DNA of 25,530 nucleotides from Alphaproteobacteria bacterium (GCA_023259875.1 JALRFL010000101.1:1-25530); one strand, 5' to 3'. Counted from the stretch's first letter, positions 16,295-24,768 are shown. Program-made: numbers and translations. The notes: generated by a model from the sequence alone, not told the origin.

Positions 16295-17026
16295 TTAATC
16301 TGTAATCAGCGTATATTTGTCTTCATGCCGTAAGACGCGCTCAAAACTGCCTTGTTTTTCGATCGAAAAGACGATCATCGGGATTTCATTTTCCCGTGCC
16401 AGCGAAATAGCAGAGGCATCCATCACCCCCAGATCACGCGACAACACATCCATATAGGTCAATTGTGGATGATGTATGGCATTCGGGTCTTTTTCTGGAT
16501 CAGCCGAATACACACCATCAACACGCGTGCCCTTAAGGATTAAGTCACAATTCATTTCCGTGGCGCGTAACGCAGCGGCGGTATCGGTAGTAAAGAACGG
16601 ATTTCCTGTTCCGGCGGCAAAGATCACAACCCGACCTTTTTCGATATGGCGTTTGGCACGGCGGCGGATATATGGCTCACAAACCGCGCTAATAGGAAGC
16701 GCAGACAGCACCCGGGTATCAACCCCAATGTCCTCAAGCGCATTTTGCATGGCTAGCGCATTCATCACGGTGGCCAGCATCCCCATATAATCACCTGTGG
16801 CGCGTTCCATTCCAGATGCCGCCCCAGAAATCCCACGGAAAATATTACCACCACCAATAACGAGGCAAATCTCAATCCCTTGATCCCTGACCGTTTTTAT
16901 TTCTTCGGCGGTACGGGCAACCATGTTGGGGTCAATGCCGTAACTGCGTTCACCCATCAGGGATTCCCCAGAAATCTTTAACAACACACGCTTATAATTA
17001 TGAGCGCCAAGATTTCCAGTCATCAT
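16295..17026 (-). CDS. pyrH: Uridylate (UMP) kinase
   Basis: Phosphorylates UMP to UDP, needed for all pyrimidine nucleotides and for the UDP-sugars used by LpxA. This bacterial enzyme belongs to the amino acid kinase fold and is hexameric. The 243 residues show KISGESLMG near the N-terminus, GGGNIFRG in the nucleotide-binding loop, and TDTAAALRATEM in the middle, with GVYSADPEKDPNA following. Two ATG codons stand in tandem at the start. An AGGGGA ribosome-binding site precedes them and fits the first (17026) closely and the second (17023) better. A transcription terminator lies 42 bp upstream, so its transcript must come from readthrough or a weak local promoter. Confidence 0.97.
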   Translation of the reverse strand: MMTGNLGAHNYKRVLLKISGESLMGERSYGIDPNMVARTAEEIKTVRDQGIEICLVIGGGNIFRGISGAASGMERATGDYMGMLATVMNALAMQNALEDIGVDTRVLSALPISAVCEPYIRRRAKRHIEKGRVVIFAAGTGNPFFTTDTAAALRATEMNCDLILKGTRVDGVYSADPEKDPNAIHHPQLTYMDVLSRDLGVMDASAISLARENEIPMIVFSIEKQGSFERVLRHEDKYTLITD

Positions 17027-17067
17027 ATTCCCCTTTAATACCTAGGCACAAAACAAAGTCGCACCTT

Positions 17068-17103
17068 AAAAAAAGCACCAGCGCAATCTGATCACGCTGA
17101 TGC
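17068..17103 (-). terminator. Intrinsic terminator after rpsB-tsf
   Basis: On the minus strand a 9-bp stem GCATCAGCG/CGCTGGTGC (one G-U pair, 11-base loop) is directly followed by seven T residues (A-run at 17068-17074 on the plus strand). It starts about 40 bases after the tsf stop. This is a standard rho-independent terminator, partial or complete, that separates rpsB-tsf from pyrH-frr and later genes. Confidence 0.85.
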
Positions 17104-17143
17104 CAAAGATTAACGCATTTCACCCCGTGATGGCTAGGAGAAA

Positions 17144-18064
17144 TCAACGCCCAAGTTGTTCGGCGACCTCAGCGGCGAAGTCTTTTTCTTCCTTTTCGAT
17201 GCCATCACCCAGTTTAAAGCGGACAAATGCCGTCAGGGTGATAGGTGTTCCGGCCTCTTTAGCCGCGTTTTCGATAACTTGGCTAACAATAGTTTCGCCA
17301 TCCATGACAAAAACTTGTTCAAGCAAAACCACCTCTTTCATGAATTTCTTCATGCGGCCTTCGACCATCTTTTCGGCAATTTCAGGGGTCTTACCAGATT
17401 GAACAGCTTGATCAACCAAGACTTGACGCTCACGCGCAACATATTCAGGATCAAGATCATCTTCGCTCAGGCTAGCAGGCGCGGTGGCGGCGATATGCAT
17501 GGCAATCTGCTTACCAAGCCCTTGCAAAACATCATCACCAGCAGATGACGACAACGCCACCAGAACACCAATCTTACCCATTCCATCAGCGATAGCATTA
17601 TGAACATAAGATACGACCGTGCCCTGATCGACGGCAAGTTTAGCCACCCGGCGAACAGACATATTTTCACCAATGCGCGCAATTTTAGCCGTCAATTCGT
17701 CTGCCACCGCATGACCAGCCCCCGGATAGGAAGCCGCCATCAGTGCCTCAACATCATTCACGCTTGTGCCAAGTTCAGCCAATGTTCTGGCAAAATCTTG
17801 AAACTCATCATTGCGTGAGACGAAATCGGTTTCTGAGTTCACCTCAACAACTGCGCCAACACTGCCATCCGTTTTGACCGCAACCAGACCTTCGCTGGCG
17901 ACACGGCTGGATTTCTTGGCAGCAGCGGCAAGGCCTTTCTTGCGCAACCAATCCACTGCGGCCTCAATATCACCGCCAGTTTCATCAAGTGCTTTTTTGC
18001 AGTCCATCATTCCTGCGCCAGTTGAGGCGCGAAGTTCTTTGACCATTTCTGAAGTAATTGCCAT
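17144..18064 (-). CDS. tsf: Elongation factor Ts
   Basis: Nucleotide-exchange factor that reloads EF-Tu with GTP. The 306 residues begin with the UBA-like N-terminal domain (MVKELRASTGAGMMDCKKAL, ALDETGGDIEAAVDWLRKKG). The core continues with the EF-Tu-contacting motif SETDFVSRNDEF (TDF at about residues 80-82). Two further subdomains and a C-terminal module follow. An AAGGA ribosome-binding site lies 7 nt before ATG 18064. The gap to rpsB is 107 bp and holds a strong hairpin. A terminator follows the gene, so rpsB-tsf form one transcription unit. Confidence 0.98.
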   Translation of the reverse strand: MAITSEMVKELRASTGAGMMDCKKALDETGGDIEAAVDWLRKKGLAAAAKKSSRVASEGLVAVKTDGSVGAVVEVNSETDFVSRNDEFQDFARTLAELGTSVNDVEALMAASYPGAGHAVADELTAKIARIGENMSVRRVAKLAVDQGTVVSYVHNAIADGMGKIGVLVALSSSAGDDVLQGLGKQIAMHIAATAPASLSEDDLDPEYVARERQVLVDQAVQSGKTPEIAEKMVEGRMKKFMKEVVLLEQVFVMDGETIVSQVIENAAKEAGTPITLTAFVRFKLGDGIEKEEKDFAAEVAEQLGR

Positions 18065-18114
18065 TATTCTGTCCTTAACATCATGTTGATTTGATCTTGC
18101 GTTTCGTAGAGATC

Positions 18115-18139
18115 ATCCGTGTCAGCTAGTGACACGGAT
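18115..18139. other. Strong stem-loop in the rpsB-tsf gap
   Basis: A perfect 9-bp inverted repeat ATCCGTGTC/GACACGGAT (10 bp if the next A-T pair forms) encloses a 7-base loop. On the transcribed (minus) strand no T-run follows it; instead eight T residues precede it (A-run 18145-18152). It is thus not a standard terminator in either direction. Likely roles are an RNA processing or stabilising site that sets the S2 to EF-Ts ratio, or a protein-binding palindrome. Confidence 0.6.
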
Positions 18140-18171
18140 ATCTGAAAAAAAACCGAACGAACAGCCCTGAT

Positions 18172-19035
18172 TTAGGCCTTAGCTTCGTCAGCAGGTGCTT
18201 CCGCTGGGGTTTCAGCCACTGGTGCGGCTTCTGCTGTGGCTTCTGCTTCTGCTGAAGCAGGAGCGTCTTCGCTAGCCGCGTCAACGGCAATAGCGTCTTC
18301 AACAGGGGCAATATCTTCGCCCATGTCACCGCCATCGCGAATGATTTCCTTTTTCAATCCTTCGATAACAGAACCAGCCACCAGATCGCAATAAAGGCTG
18401 ATGGCACGCAACGCATCATCATTGCCCGGAATAATATAATCCACGCCATCAGGGTTGGCGTTACTATCAACCACCGCGACTACTGGAATATTGAGAACAT
18501 TAGCCTCTTTGACAGCAATATCTTCTTTGTTGGTATCAATAACAAAGATCAGATCAGGCAGGCCGCCCATTTCCTTAATCCCACCAAGAGTTTTTTCAAG
18601 CTTATCACGCTCGCGTGTGAGCTGAAGCTTCTCTTTTTTGGTTAAAGAATTGGCTTCCTCACTATCAAGGCGCTCTTCCATTTCGCGCAAGCGGCGAATG
18701 GATTGGGACACGGTTGACCAGTTGGTCAACATACCGCCAAGCCAACGATGATTAACAAAATACTGGCCACAAGAACGCGCGGCTTCGGCCACAACCTCTG
18801 CGGCGGATGGTTTTGTGCCAACAAAAAGAATACGGCCACCATTTGCCGCCACCTGACTCACCGCCTCAAGCGCTTGATAAAGCATAGGCACGGTCTGTTG
18901 CAGGTTAAGAATATGAATATTGTTACGATCACCAAAGATGAACGGCTTCATCTTAGGGTTCCAGCGACGGGTATGGTGACCAAAATGAACGCCAGCTTCA
19001 AGCAATTGGCGCATAGTAAAACTAGGCATTGACAT
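18172..19035 (-). CDS. rpsB: Small ribosomal subunit protein uS2
   Basis: Ribosomal protein on the back of the 30S subunit. From ATG 19035 the protein has 287 residues. It begins MSMPSFTMRQLLEAGVHFGH with the family signature. Further motifs are NPKMKPFIFG, HRWLGGMLTNW, LPDLIFVIDTNKE and the C-terminal core NDDALRAISLYCDLVAG. After the core comes a tail of about 45 residues made mostly of Ala, Glu, Pro and Val, longer than in E. coli S2 (241 residues). An open frame reaches to ATG 19149. I chose 19035 because AAGGAG lies 6 nt before it and known S2 proteins start here. The extra 38 codons lie in the untranslated leader. Confidence 0.97.
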   Translation of the reverse strand: MSMPSFTMRQLLEAGVHFGHHTRRWNPKMKPFIFGDRNNIHILNLQQTVPMLYQALEAVSQVAANGGRILFVGTKPSAAEVVAEAARSCGQYFVNHRWLGGMLTNWSTVSQSIRRLREMEERLDSEEANSLTKKEKLQLTRERDKLEKTLGGIKEMGGLPDLIFVIDTNKEDIAVKEANVLNIPVVAVVDSNANPDGVDYIIPGNDDALRAISLYCDLVAGSVIEGLKKEIIRDGGDMGEDIAPVEDAIAVDAASEDAPASAEAEATAEAAPVAETPAEAPADEAKA

Positions 19036-19192
19036 AGGATGCTCCTTCTCCGGTTTGCCTCCATGAAGTGAAAGGGAAAACCCCACCAGATGGTCATATT
19101 TGGCTTTCTCACCAAAAATCACCGACTTCATGTGTGAATTCCGGCACAACGCCGGTTGGCATTACCTAGACCAGCAGAGCAATTTTTGCAAG
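19036..19192 (-). promoter_or_regulatory. Structured 5' leader of rpsB, candidate S2 autoregulatory element
   Basis: From the predicted start site near 19192 the rpsB leader is about 155 nt. It contains a CCGGC/GCCGG hairpin (19141-19155). It also contains a long-range pairing of eight bases, CATGAAGT with ACTTCATG (19125-19132 with 19062-19069). Inside that pairing GAAAG can pair with CTTTC, and ACCA with TGGT. The closing stem ends about 25 nt before the start codon, leaving the ribosome-binding site AAGGAG just outside. E. coli S2 represses its own leader, so a similar role is plausible here, but no match to a known leader family was made. Confidence 0.45.
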
Positions 19193-19198
19193 CGGTTT

Positions 19199-19227
19199 TG
19201 TATAATGTTCTTCGGTTGCGCTAACAA
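19199..19227 (-). promoter_or_regulatory. Candidate promoter for rpsB-tsf
   Basis: On the minus strand TTGTTA (plus-strand 19222-19227) and TATACA (19199-19204) stand 17 bases apart, each a reasonable sigma-70 box. A second, weaker pair, TTGCAA (19186-19191) and TAGGTA (19163-19168), also has a 17-base spacer and could be an additional promoter. The upstream pair has the better -10 box. Confidence 0.5.
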
Positions 19228-19229
19228 CA

Positions 19230-19246
19230 CACCCCTTTTGGGGGTG
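19230..19246 (-). terminator. Weak candidate terminator after dnaE
   Basis: A 6-bp stem CACCCC/GGGGTG with a 5-base loop is followed on the minus strand by the T-rich but interrupted TGTTGTTAG. A smaller repeat ATCAG/CTGAT lies beside it (19252-19265). The first lies about 32 bases after the dnaE stop and just upstream of the rpsB -35 box. Its place suits ending the proS-lolC-lolD-dnaE transcript, but the broken T-run makes it weak. Confidence 0.4.
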
Positions 19247-19277
19247 ATGTGATCAGTTTGCTGATGGGTTTGCGGCT

Positions 19278-22200
19278 TTATAAGAATACGCTAGTGATTG
19301 AACCCACCCCATCAAGCGATTTGATATGCTGTCGGCACCCTTGGCTAAGTTTATAATTGCCAGGTAGTTTGATCACGACCTCATGGGTTTGGACGTGCAT
19401 TTTCAGCAACAGTTTTTGCCGCCCCTCGCCATCACGCTCAACCCCACTAGCAATGCCTTCCAGGGCAGACGGTTCCATGACATGAACAACCATCGCCAAT
19501 GTTTTGCTATCAATGGCTGTTTCTAGAGGCAGAACTTCTTTTGCCAACAATTTAATACGGTCATCTTCGCGCCGCGCATCGGCCTTGATATAGATCGGGG
19601 TGTTTTCGCTCAAATGGGCTTCTGATGCGGACAAAATATCACTAAACAAGGTGAACTCAATCATGCCTGTTGGGTCAGTCACCTGAACAAACGCATAGCG
19701 GTTATTGCTTTGTGAGGTTCTGATCTGACGCGATGACACCATACCAGCAAAATGAAGCGTCACCGTCTCATCCCCTAAGGCCAGTTTTTCACTGATCTGG
19801 CTGGCAAGGGTAATATTAAGAGGGGCTAATTGTTCTTTATAATCATCTAACGGGTGCGCGCTGAGATAAAGGCCTAGGGCTTCCATTTCGAAATGAAGTT
19901 TATCTTTGGAATCCCATTCCTGATGGGTCTTAAGGGGGATATCCAGATTTACCCCTTCCACCGCGTTAAAAAGATTGTCTTGTGAGGTTTCGGCCTCTCT
20001 TTTAGCGATTTGGGCATGAGAAAGGATACGCTCAACGGCGTCAAACAAGGTGGCACGAGGATGTCCAAAATCATCTAATGCGCCAGATTTGATCAGGTTT
20101 TCCAGCATACGCCGATTCAGATTAGCCCCGGCACGGCTTGCGAAATCCTCAAGCGAAGCAAACGCCCCACCACGATCGCGCTCGGCAACAATCGCCTTCA
20201 TCACCTCATAGCCAACATTGCGGATAGCCCCAAGGCCATAACGCAGGGCTTCTCCTTGATCCGTTTTATCAACGGTGAAATTGGCCTCAGAATGATTAAC
20301 CGAAGGCGGCAACATCGCAATATCATAATGCAGACAATCTTGACGAAAAACCGCAAGCTTATCAGTATTGCCCATATCTAGCGTCATCAAAGCGGCTAAA
20401 AACTCCGCCGTATGATGGCGTTTCAGCCACGCCGTCTGCCATGCGATCAAGGCATAGGCGGCGGCGTGGGATTTGTTAAAGCCATAACCAGCAAAGGCAC
20501 TAATCTGATCAAAAATCTGCCCTGCCAGTTTTTTATCAATGTTATTTTTCTCTGCGCCAGCAACAAACTCATCACGCTGAGCCGCCATTTCCGATTCGAT
20601 CTTCTTCCCCATGGCTCGGCGCAAGATATCAGCTTTCCCAAGGCTATATCCGGATAAGACCTGCGCTGCCCTCTGAACCTGTTCCTGATAAATCATAATC
20701 CCGTAAGTTTCGTCCAGCACCGGTTCAAGCAACGGGTGCATATAATTGACCTCTTCGCGGCCATGCTTTCGGGCAATATATTTCGGGATGTTTTCCATGG
20801 GGCCGGGGCGGTAAAGCGCAACCACCGCAATAATATCTTCAAAACGGTCAGGCTTAAGGCCTTTAAGCACTTCACGCATTCCGCTAGATTCCAGCTGAAA
20901 CAGCCCGACGGTATCGCCTTCCCCTAACATGGCAAAAGTGGCGTCATCCTCAAGCGGAATATCCTCTAAATCCATCGTGATGCCTTTGCGCCTAATCAGA
21001 TCAAGAGCAACCTGCAACACCGTTAGGGTTTTCAATCCTAGAAAATCAAACTTGACCAGCCCTGCGTCTTCAACCGATTTCATATTAAACTGGGTGACAG
21101 GCAATTCTGACCGTGGGTCTTGGGTTAAGGGAACAAGTTCAGCCAAGGGGCGATCACCAATCACCAATCCTGCCGCGTGGGTAGAGGAATGTCTAAGCAG
21201 ACCCTCAATTTGGATAGACACCTTCATCAGATCGGTGACCTGCTTATCGGCATCCACGGCTTCTTTTAAGTCTTTTTCCGTTTTGAGGGCCTCTACCAAT
21301 TTCACCGGTTTTGCCGGATTGCTAGGTACCAATTTGGCAATACGATCAACTTGACTATAAGGCATCCCCATCACCCGGCCAGCGTCACGCAAAGCGGCGC
21401 GTGCCTGCAAACTTCCAAAGGTGATGATCTGTGCCACCCGATCCGTGCCATATTTTTGCTGAACATAAGCGATCACCTCCTCGCGGCGATCTTGGCAGAA
21501 ATCAATATCAAAATCAGGCATGGATATGCGTTCAGGATTCAAAAACCGTTCAAACAAAAGCCCCCACCGGATAGGGTCAAGATCCGTGATGCCAAGCGCA
21601 TATCCTGCAAGCGACCCTGCGCCTGATCCTCGTCCCGGGCCAACCGGTATGCCTTGCTGTTTTGCCCAATTGATAAAATCCGCAACAATGAGAAAATAAC
21701 CAGCAAAGCCCATCTGGGTGATAATACCCATCTCCTGATCAAGCCGCTTTTGATAGGCATCGCGCATGTCATCGGCGTTTTGGTGTTCATACCCCTTACT
21801 ACCCACCAATGTTTTCAGCCGGTCATCTAGCCCCTGTTGCGCCAAGTTTTTTAACCAGTTTTTTTCATCACTGCCATCAGGGGTATCAAAGGGCGGCAAT
21901 AGCGGTTTGCGTTTTTTCACCGCAAAAGCACAGCGGCGCGCAATGATTGCCGTATTCTCATAGGCTTCTGGCAAATCCGCAAACAACGCCATCATTTCTG
22001 ACCCGGATTTCAGATAATGCTCATCGGTTTCTTGGCGGCGATCTTCGTGGTAGAGGGTTTTTCCTTCTGATATGCACAGCAACACATCATGCGCGTCAGC
22101 ATCAGTCCTTTTGCCAAAATAACAGTCATTGGTGGCAACAAGGGGCAAGTTCAGCGCATAGGCCAATTCCAGCAAATTCGGCTCAATCACGGCCTCTCGC

Positions 22201-22745
22201 TCTGTGCCGTGACGCTGAATTTCAACATAAAGCCTTTGCGGGAACATAGCCGCCAGTTCCGTGAGGCGGCGACGCGCCAGATCATGTTGATTTTCCGCCA
22301 GAGGCGCGGCCACAAACCCACGCTTTGCCCCACCAGAGAGGGCAATAAGCCCTGCGCTATGGTGCTGCAAGTCAGACAGGTCAATCGCTGGCTCATGATC
22401 CCCTGCCAATAAGGCCTTGGACATCATCAAAGACAGGTTGCTCCAGCCGTCTTCATTTTGAACCAGCAAAACAATCTCACCATTTGGATTGTCGCTTATC
22501 TTATCGCGCAAGGTGACTTGAGCACCGATTATCGGCTGTATCCCTTTGCTCATGGCCTCATAGGAAAACTCAAGCGCGCCATAATTGTTAAAGCTATCGG
22601 TTAACGCCAGCGCAGGCTGATCCATCGCCGCCACTTGAGCGACCAAGGCTTTTACAGGCAACATTCCCTCAGCCAGAGAATAGGATGAATGCGCGCGGAG
22701 ATGAACAAAAGGAGAAGACGACGACATAGCAACACTATCGCCCAT
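19278..22745 (-). CDS. dnaE: DNA polymerase III subunit alpha
   Basis: Catalytic subunit of the chromosomal replicase. From ATG 22745 it has 1155 residues, the DnaE1 length. Domains in order: PHP domain from HLRAHSSYSLAEG (about residue 15-30) to about 275; polymerase core with GRGSGAGSLAGYALGI and the catalytic aspartates in PDFDIDF (Asp-411 and Asp-413) and KFDFLGLKTL (Asp-567); fingers with YQEQVQRAAQVLSGYSLG and FNKSHAAAYALIAWQTA; a helix-hairpin-helix region around 830-890; and an OB fold (VTLHFAGMVSSRQI to about 1075). A longer frame starts at TTG 22763. I prefer ATG 22745, with AGGA 9 nt upstream; ATG 22727 is also possible. It follows lolD by about 72 bp. Confidence 0.97.
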   Translation of the reverse strand: MGDSVAMSSSSPFVHLRAHSSYSLAEGMLPVKALVAQVAAMDQPALALTDSFNNYGALEFSYEAMSKGIQPIIGAQVTLRDKISDNPNGEIVLLVQNEDGWSNLSLMMSKALLAGDHEPAIDLSDLQHHSAGLIALSGGAKRGFVAAPLAENQHDLARRRLTELAAMFPQRLYVEIQRHGTEREAVIEPNLLELAYALNLPLVATNDCYFGKRTDADAHDVLLCISEGKTLYHEDRRQETDEHYLKSGSEMMALFADLPEAYENTAIIARRCAFAVKKRKPLLPPFDTPDGSDEKNWLKNLAQQGLDDRLKTLVGSKGYEHQNADDMRDAYQKRLDQEMGIITQMGFAGYFLIVADFINWAKQQGIPVGPGRGSGAGSLAGYALGITDLDPIRWGLLFERFLNPERISMPDFDIDFCQDRREEVIAYVQQKYGTDRVAQIITFGSLQARAALRDAGRVMGMPYSQVDRIAKLVPSNPAKPVKLVEALKTEKDLKEAVDADKQVTDLMKVSIQIEGLLRHSSTHAAGLVIGDRPLAELVPLTQDPRSELPVTQFNMKSVEDAGLVKFDFLGLKTLTVLQVALDLIRRKGITMDLEDIPLEDDATFAMLGEGDTVGLFQLESSGMREVLKGLKPDRFEDIIAVVALYRPGPMENIPKYIARKHGREEVNYMHPLLEPVLDETYGIMIYQEQVQRAAQVLSGYSLGKADILRRAMGKKIESEMAAQRDEFVAGAEKNNIDKKLAGQIFDQISAFAGYGFNKSHAAAYALIAWQTAWLKRHHTAEFLAALMTLDMGNTDKLAVFRQDCLHYDIAMLPPSVNHSEANFTVDKTDQGEALRYGLGAIRNVGYEVMKAIVAERDRGGAFASLEDFASRAGANLNRRMLENLIKSGALDDFGHPRATLFDAVERILSHAQIAKREAETSQDNLFNAVEGVNLDIPLKTHQEWDSKDKLHFEMEALGLYLSAHPLDDYKEQLAPLNITLASQISEKLALGDETVTLHFAGMVSSRQIRTSQSNNRYAFVQVTDPTGMIEFTLFSDILSASEAHLSENTPIYIKADARREDDRIKLLAKEVLPLETAIDSKTLAMVVHVMEPSALEGIASGVERDGEGRQKLLLKMHVQTHEVVIKLPGNYKLSQGCRQHIKSLDGVGSITSVFL

Positions 22746-22817
22746 GGGTGACAATCCTGACAAGCGTCATGAAACTATCCTATTGAAAACCGCCAGCATA
22801 AGGGTTGGTGTTTTGGC

Positions 22818-23519
22818 TTATTCCACCAACTCGCCGTTGCGAATCGTTAACACCCGATCCATGGATTTCGCCAGCTCTAAGTTATGGGTAACAATCAGCG
22901 CCGCGGTCTGTGTAGAGCGCAACACCGCCACAAGATGCTGAAACACATCTGCGGCGGTTTCTGGGTCAAGGTTACCGGTGGGCTCATCCGCCAATAAGAC
23001 CGCAGGCACATTTGCCACCGCTCTGGCGATAGCCACCCGTTGCTGTTCACCACCTGAAAGCTGTCCGGGGCGGTGCCCTCGCCTGTCAGAAAGGCCAATC
23101 ATTTCCAGCAATTGATCTGCGCGTTCCTCGGCTATGGTACGCGATAATCTGTTCATGATCTGGGGAATAACAATGTTTTCCACCGCAGAAAACTCTGGCA
23201 ACAGGCGATGAAACTGAAACACAAAACCAAGGGATTTGCGCCGCAAGGCTGATATCTCACGATCATTAAGCCGGTGCGTGGCTTTTCCGTTGATGGTCAC
23301 CTGTCCCGTGTCAGGGCGCTCCAATAATCCTGCGATATTAAGCAAGGTAGTTTTCCCAGACCCACTTGGCCCAACCAGCGCGACCAGCTCACCCTTTTGA
23401 AGCGATAACGACACATCATTCAACACATTCACTTTACGGTCGCCTTGCTGAAACGCCTTTGAGATGCCGTTAAGAATCAGGGGAGGGGCAGTGTCTGATG
23501 GTGCGATACAATCAGCCAT
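22818..23519 (-). CDS. lolD: LolD-type lipoprotein release ABC transporter ATPase
   Basis: Cytoplasmic ATPase that powers release of lipoproteins from the inner membrane to the carrier LolA. The 233 residues have Walker A GPSGSGKT (50-57), the Q-loop in FVFQFHRLLPEFSAVEN, signature LSGGEQQ (154-160) and Walker B VLLADEPTGNLD (about 174-185), with the H-loop in IVTHN. FQFHRLLPEF is characteristic of LolD among related MacB and FtsE ATPases. The start is ATG 23519, overlapping the lolC end by 8 bases. GGAGG inside lolC lies 9 nt before it. A longer frame up to 23594 would add 25 cysteine- and arginine-rich residues that read lolC DNA out of frame and is rejected. Confidence 0.96.
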   Translation of the reverse strand: MADCIAPSDTAPPLILNGISKAFQQGDRKVNVLNDVSLSLQKGELVALVGPSGSGKTTLLNIAGLLERPDTGQVTINGKATHRLNDREISALRRKSLGFVFQFHRLLPEFSAVENIVIPQIMNRLSRTIAEERADQLLEMIGLSDRRGHRPGQLSGGEQQRVAIARAVANVPAVLLADEPTGNLDPETAADVFQHLVAVLRSTQTAALIVTHNLELAKSMDRVLTIRNGELVE

Positions 23520-24768
23520 AACGCAACGCCTCCGCTGGGGCAATGCGCGAGGCGCGCCACGCCGGATAAACCGACGACAAGAAGGACAGCACAATCGCCA
23601 TAATAATCACATTGATCACCTCATGAGGGTCAACTTTTGCTGGCAAGGTCGAAAGAAAATAGATTTCCGCGGCAAATAATTCCGTTCCTGTCAGGCTTTC
23701 TAATGCGTTCTTGATCGTATCGATATTCCAGCAAAAGGTAAGACCTAACAATGTCCCAACCACCGTGCCAATAAGCCCAATGCTTGATCCGGTCATCATG
23801 AACACCCGCATAATAGACCCTTTAGTCGCCCCCATGGCGCGCAAAACCGCGATATCGTTATTTTTCGACCGTACCAGCATGATCATTGAGGAAATGATAT
23901 TAAAAGCCGCGACCAGAATAATCAGCGACAAAATGATAAACATCACATTGCGTTCCACATTCAGCGCATTAAGGAAACCTTTATTGCGTTGCCGCCAATC
24001 AAACACGCGCAAACCTTTGCCTGTGGTCTGGTCGATATTTTGGCGGATGATATCGGTGCTATTCACATCACGGGCATAGATTTCCAATGCCGTTACCCGA
24101 TTATCCATAGCAAAAAAGGATTGCGCGTCATCAAGCGGCATAAAGATAAAGGCCTTATCATATTCGTGCATGCCAACATCAAAAACACCAGCGATTTGAA
24201 ACGACCGGCGTTCCGGAATCGTGCCAAAGGGGGTTGTTTTTCCTCGCGGCGATAAGAGCGATAGGCTATCACCAGATTTCACCCCCAGCGTTCGTGCCAA
24301 TTCATGCCCTATCAATACCGCCTGACCTTTTTTAAGGCCTTCAATGCTGGCTTCATCCAACACATCCCATAAAGGTCGCCGCGCCGCTAAATCTTCCCAG
24401 CGCACCCCACGCACCACCGCGCCAGAGGCATAGCTGTTGGCGGTGGCCATGACCTGCCCCTCAATTTGTGGGGTAACGGCTAAAATACCGGGAATGCCAG
24501 CAATGCGGCCAGCGAGGGTGTCGTATTGTTCAATCCCTTGCTGGCCATCGCTGTAAATCACAAGATGCCCATTCAAGCCAAGGATACGCCCCACCAACTC
24601 ATCCCGAAAGCCATTCATCACCGACATGACGATAATCAGTGTTGCCACCCCAAGGCTAATGCCCAACAGCGAAAACCATGCAATCACCGAAATAAAGCCT
24701 TCGGATCGGCGCGAGCGGATATACCGCAAGGCCAACATGCGTTCAAAATGGCTAAACACGCCGCCCAT
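23512..24768 (-). CDS. lolC: LolC/LolE-family lipoprotein release permease
   Basis: Inner-membrane subunit of the lipoprotein releasing complex. The 418 residues have the usual four membrane segments: one near residues 27-50 in WFSLLGISLGVATLIIVMSV, then a periplasmic domain of about 220 residues, then three segments in the C-terminal half. The N-terminal RYIRSRRSEGFISVIA is family-specific. TPFGTIPERRSF (179-190) falls where E. coli LolC has its hook loop that holds LolA. The protein ends APAEALRYG. It starts immediately after the proS stop (TAAATG). Only one such permease is next to lolD, so the complex may use two copies of it, but a second gene elsewhere cannot be excluded. Confidence 0.95.
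   Translation of the reverse strand: MGGVFSHFERMLALRYIRSRRSEGFISVIAWFSLLGISLGVATLIIVMSVMNGFRDELVGRILGLNGHLVIYSDGQQGIEQYDTLAGRIAGIPGILAVTPQIEGQVMATANSYASGAVVRGVRWEDLAARRPLWDVLDEASIEGLKKGQAVLIGHELARTLGVKSGDSLSLLSPRGKTTPFGTIPERRSFQIAGVFDVGMHEYDKAFIFMPLDDAQSFFAMDNRVTALEIYARDVNSTDIIRQNIDQTTGKGLRVFDWRQRNKGFLNALNVERNVMFIILSLIILVAAFNIISSMIMLVRSKNNDIAVLRAMGATKGSIMRVFMMTGSSIGLIGTVVGTLLGLTFCWNIDTIKNALESLTGTELFAAEIYFLSTLPAKVDPHEVINVIIMAIVLSFLSSVYPAWRASRIAPAEALRYG

Noticed and set aside
17156..17548. A 130-codon plus-strand frame opposite tsf
   Set aside because: Antisense shadow of a highly conserved gene, with no domain or start signal.
19036..19149. An N-terminal extension of S2 by 38 codons starting at ATG 19149
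   Set aside because: No ribosome-binding site precedes that ATG, and known S2 proteins start at MSMPSFTM or near it. AAGGAG is placed correctly for 19035, and the stretch has paired segments typical of a leader.
20929..21354. A 141-codon plus-strand frame opposite dnaE
   Set aside because: The dnaE frame is fully conserved across this stretch, including catalytic motifs. The antisense product has no recognisable domain.
23520..23594. An upstream lolD start giving a Cys/Arg-rich N-terminus, possibly a metal-binding extension
   Set aside because: The extra residues come from reading the lolC 3' end out of frame. LolD proteins start near the MADC position, where a GGAGG site is present.
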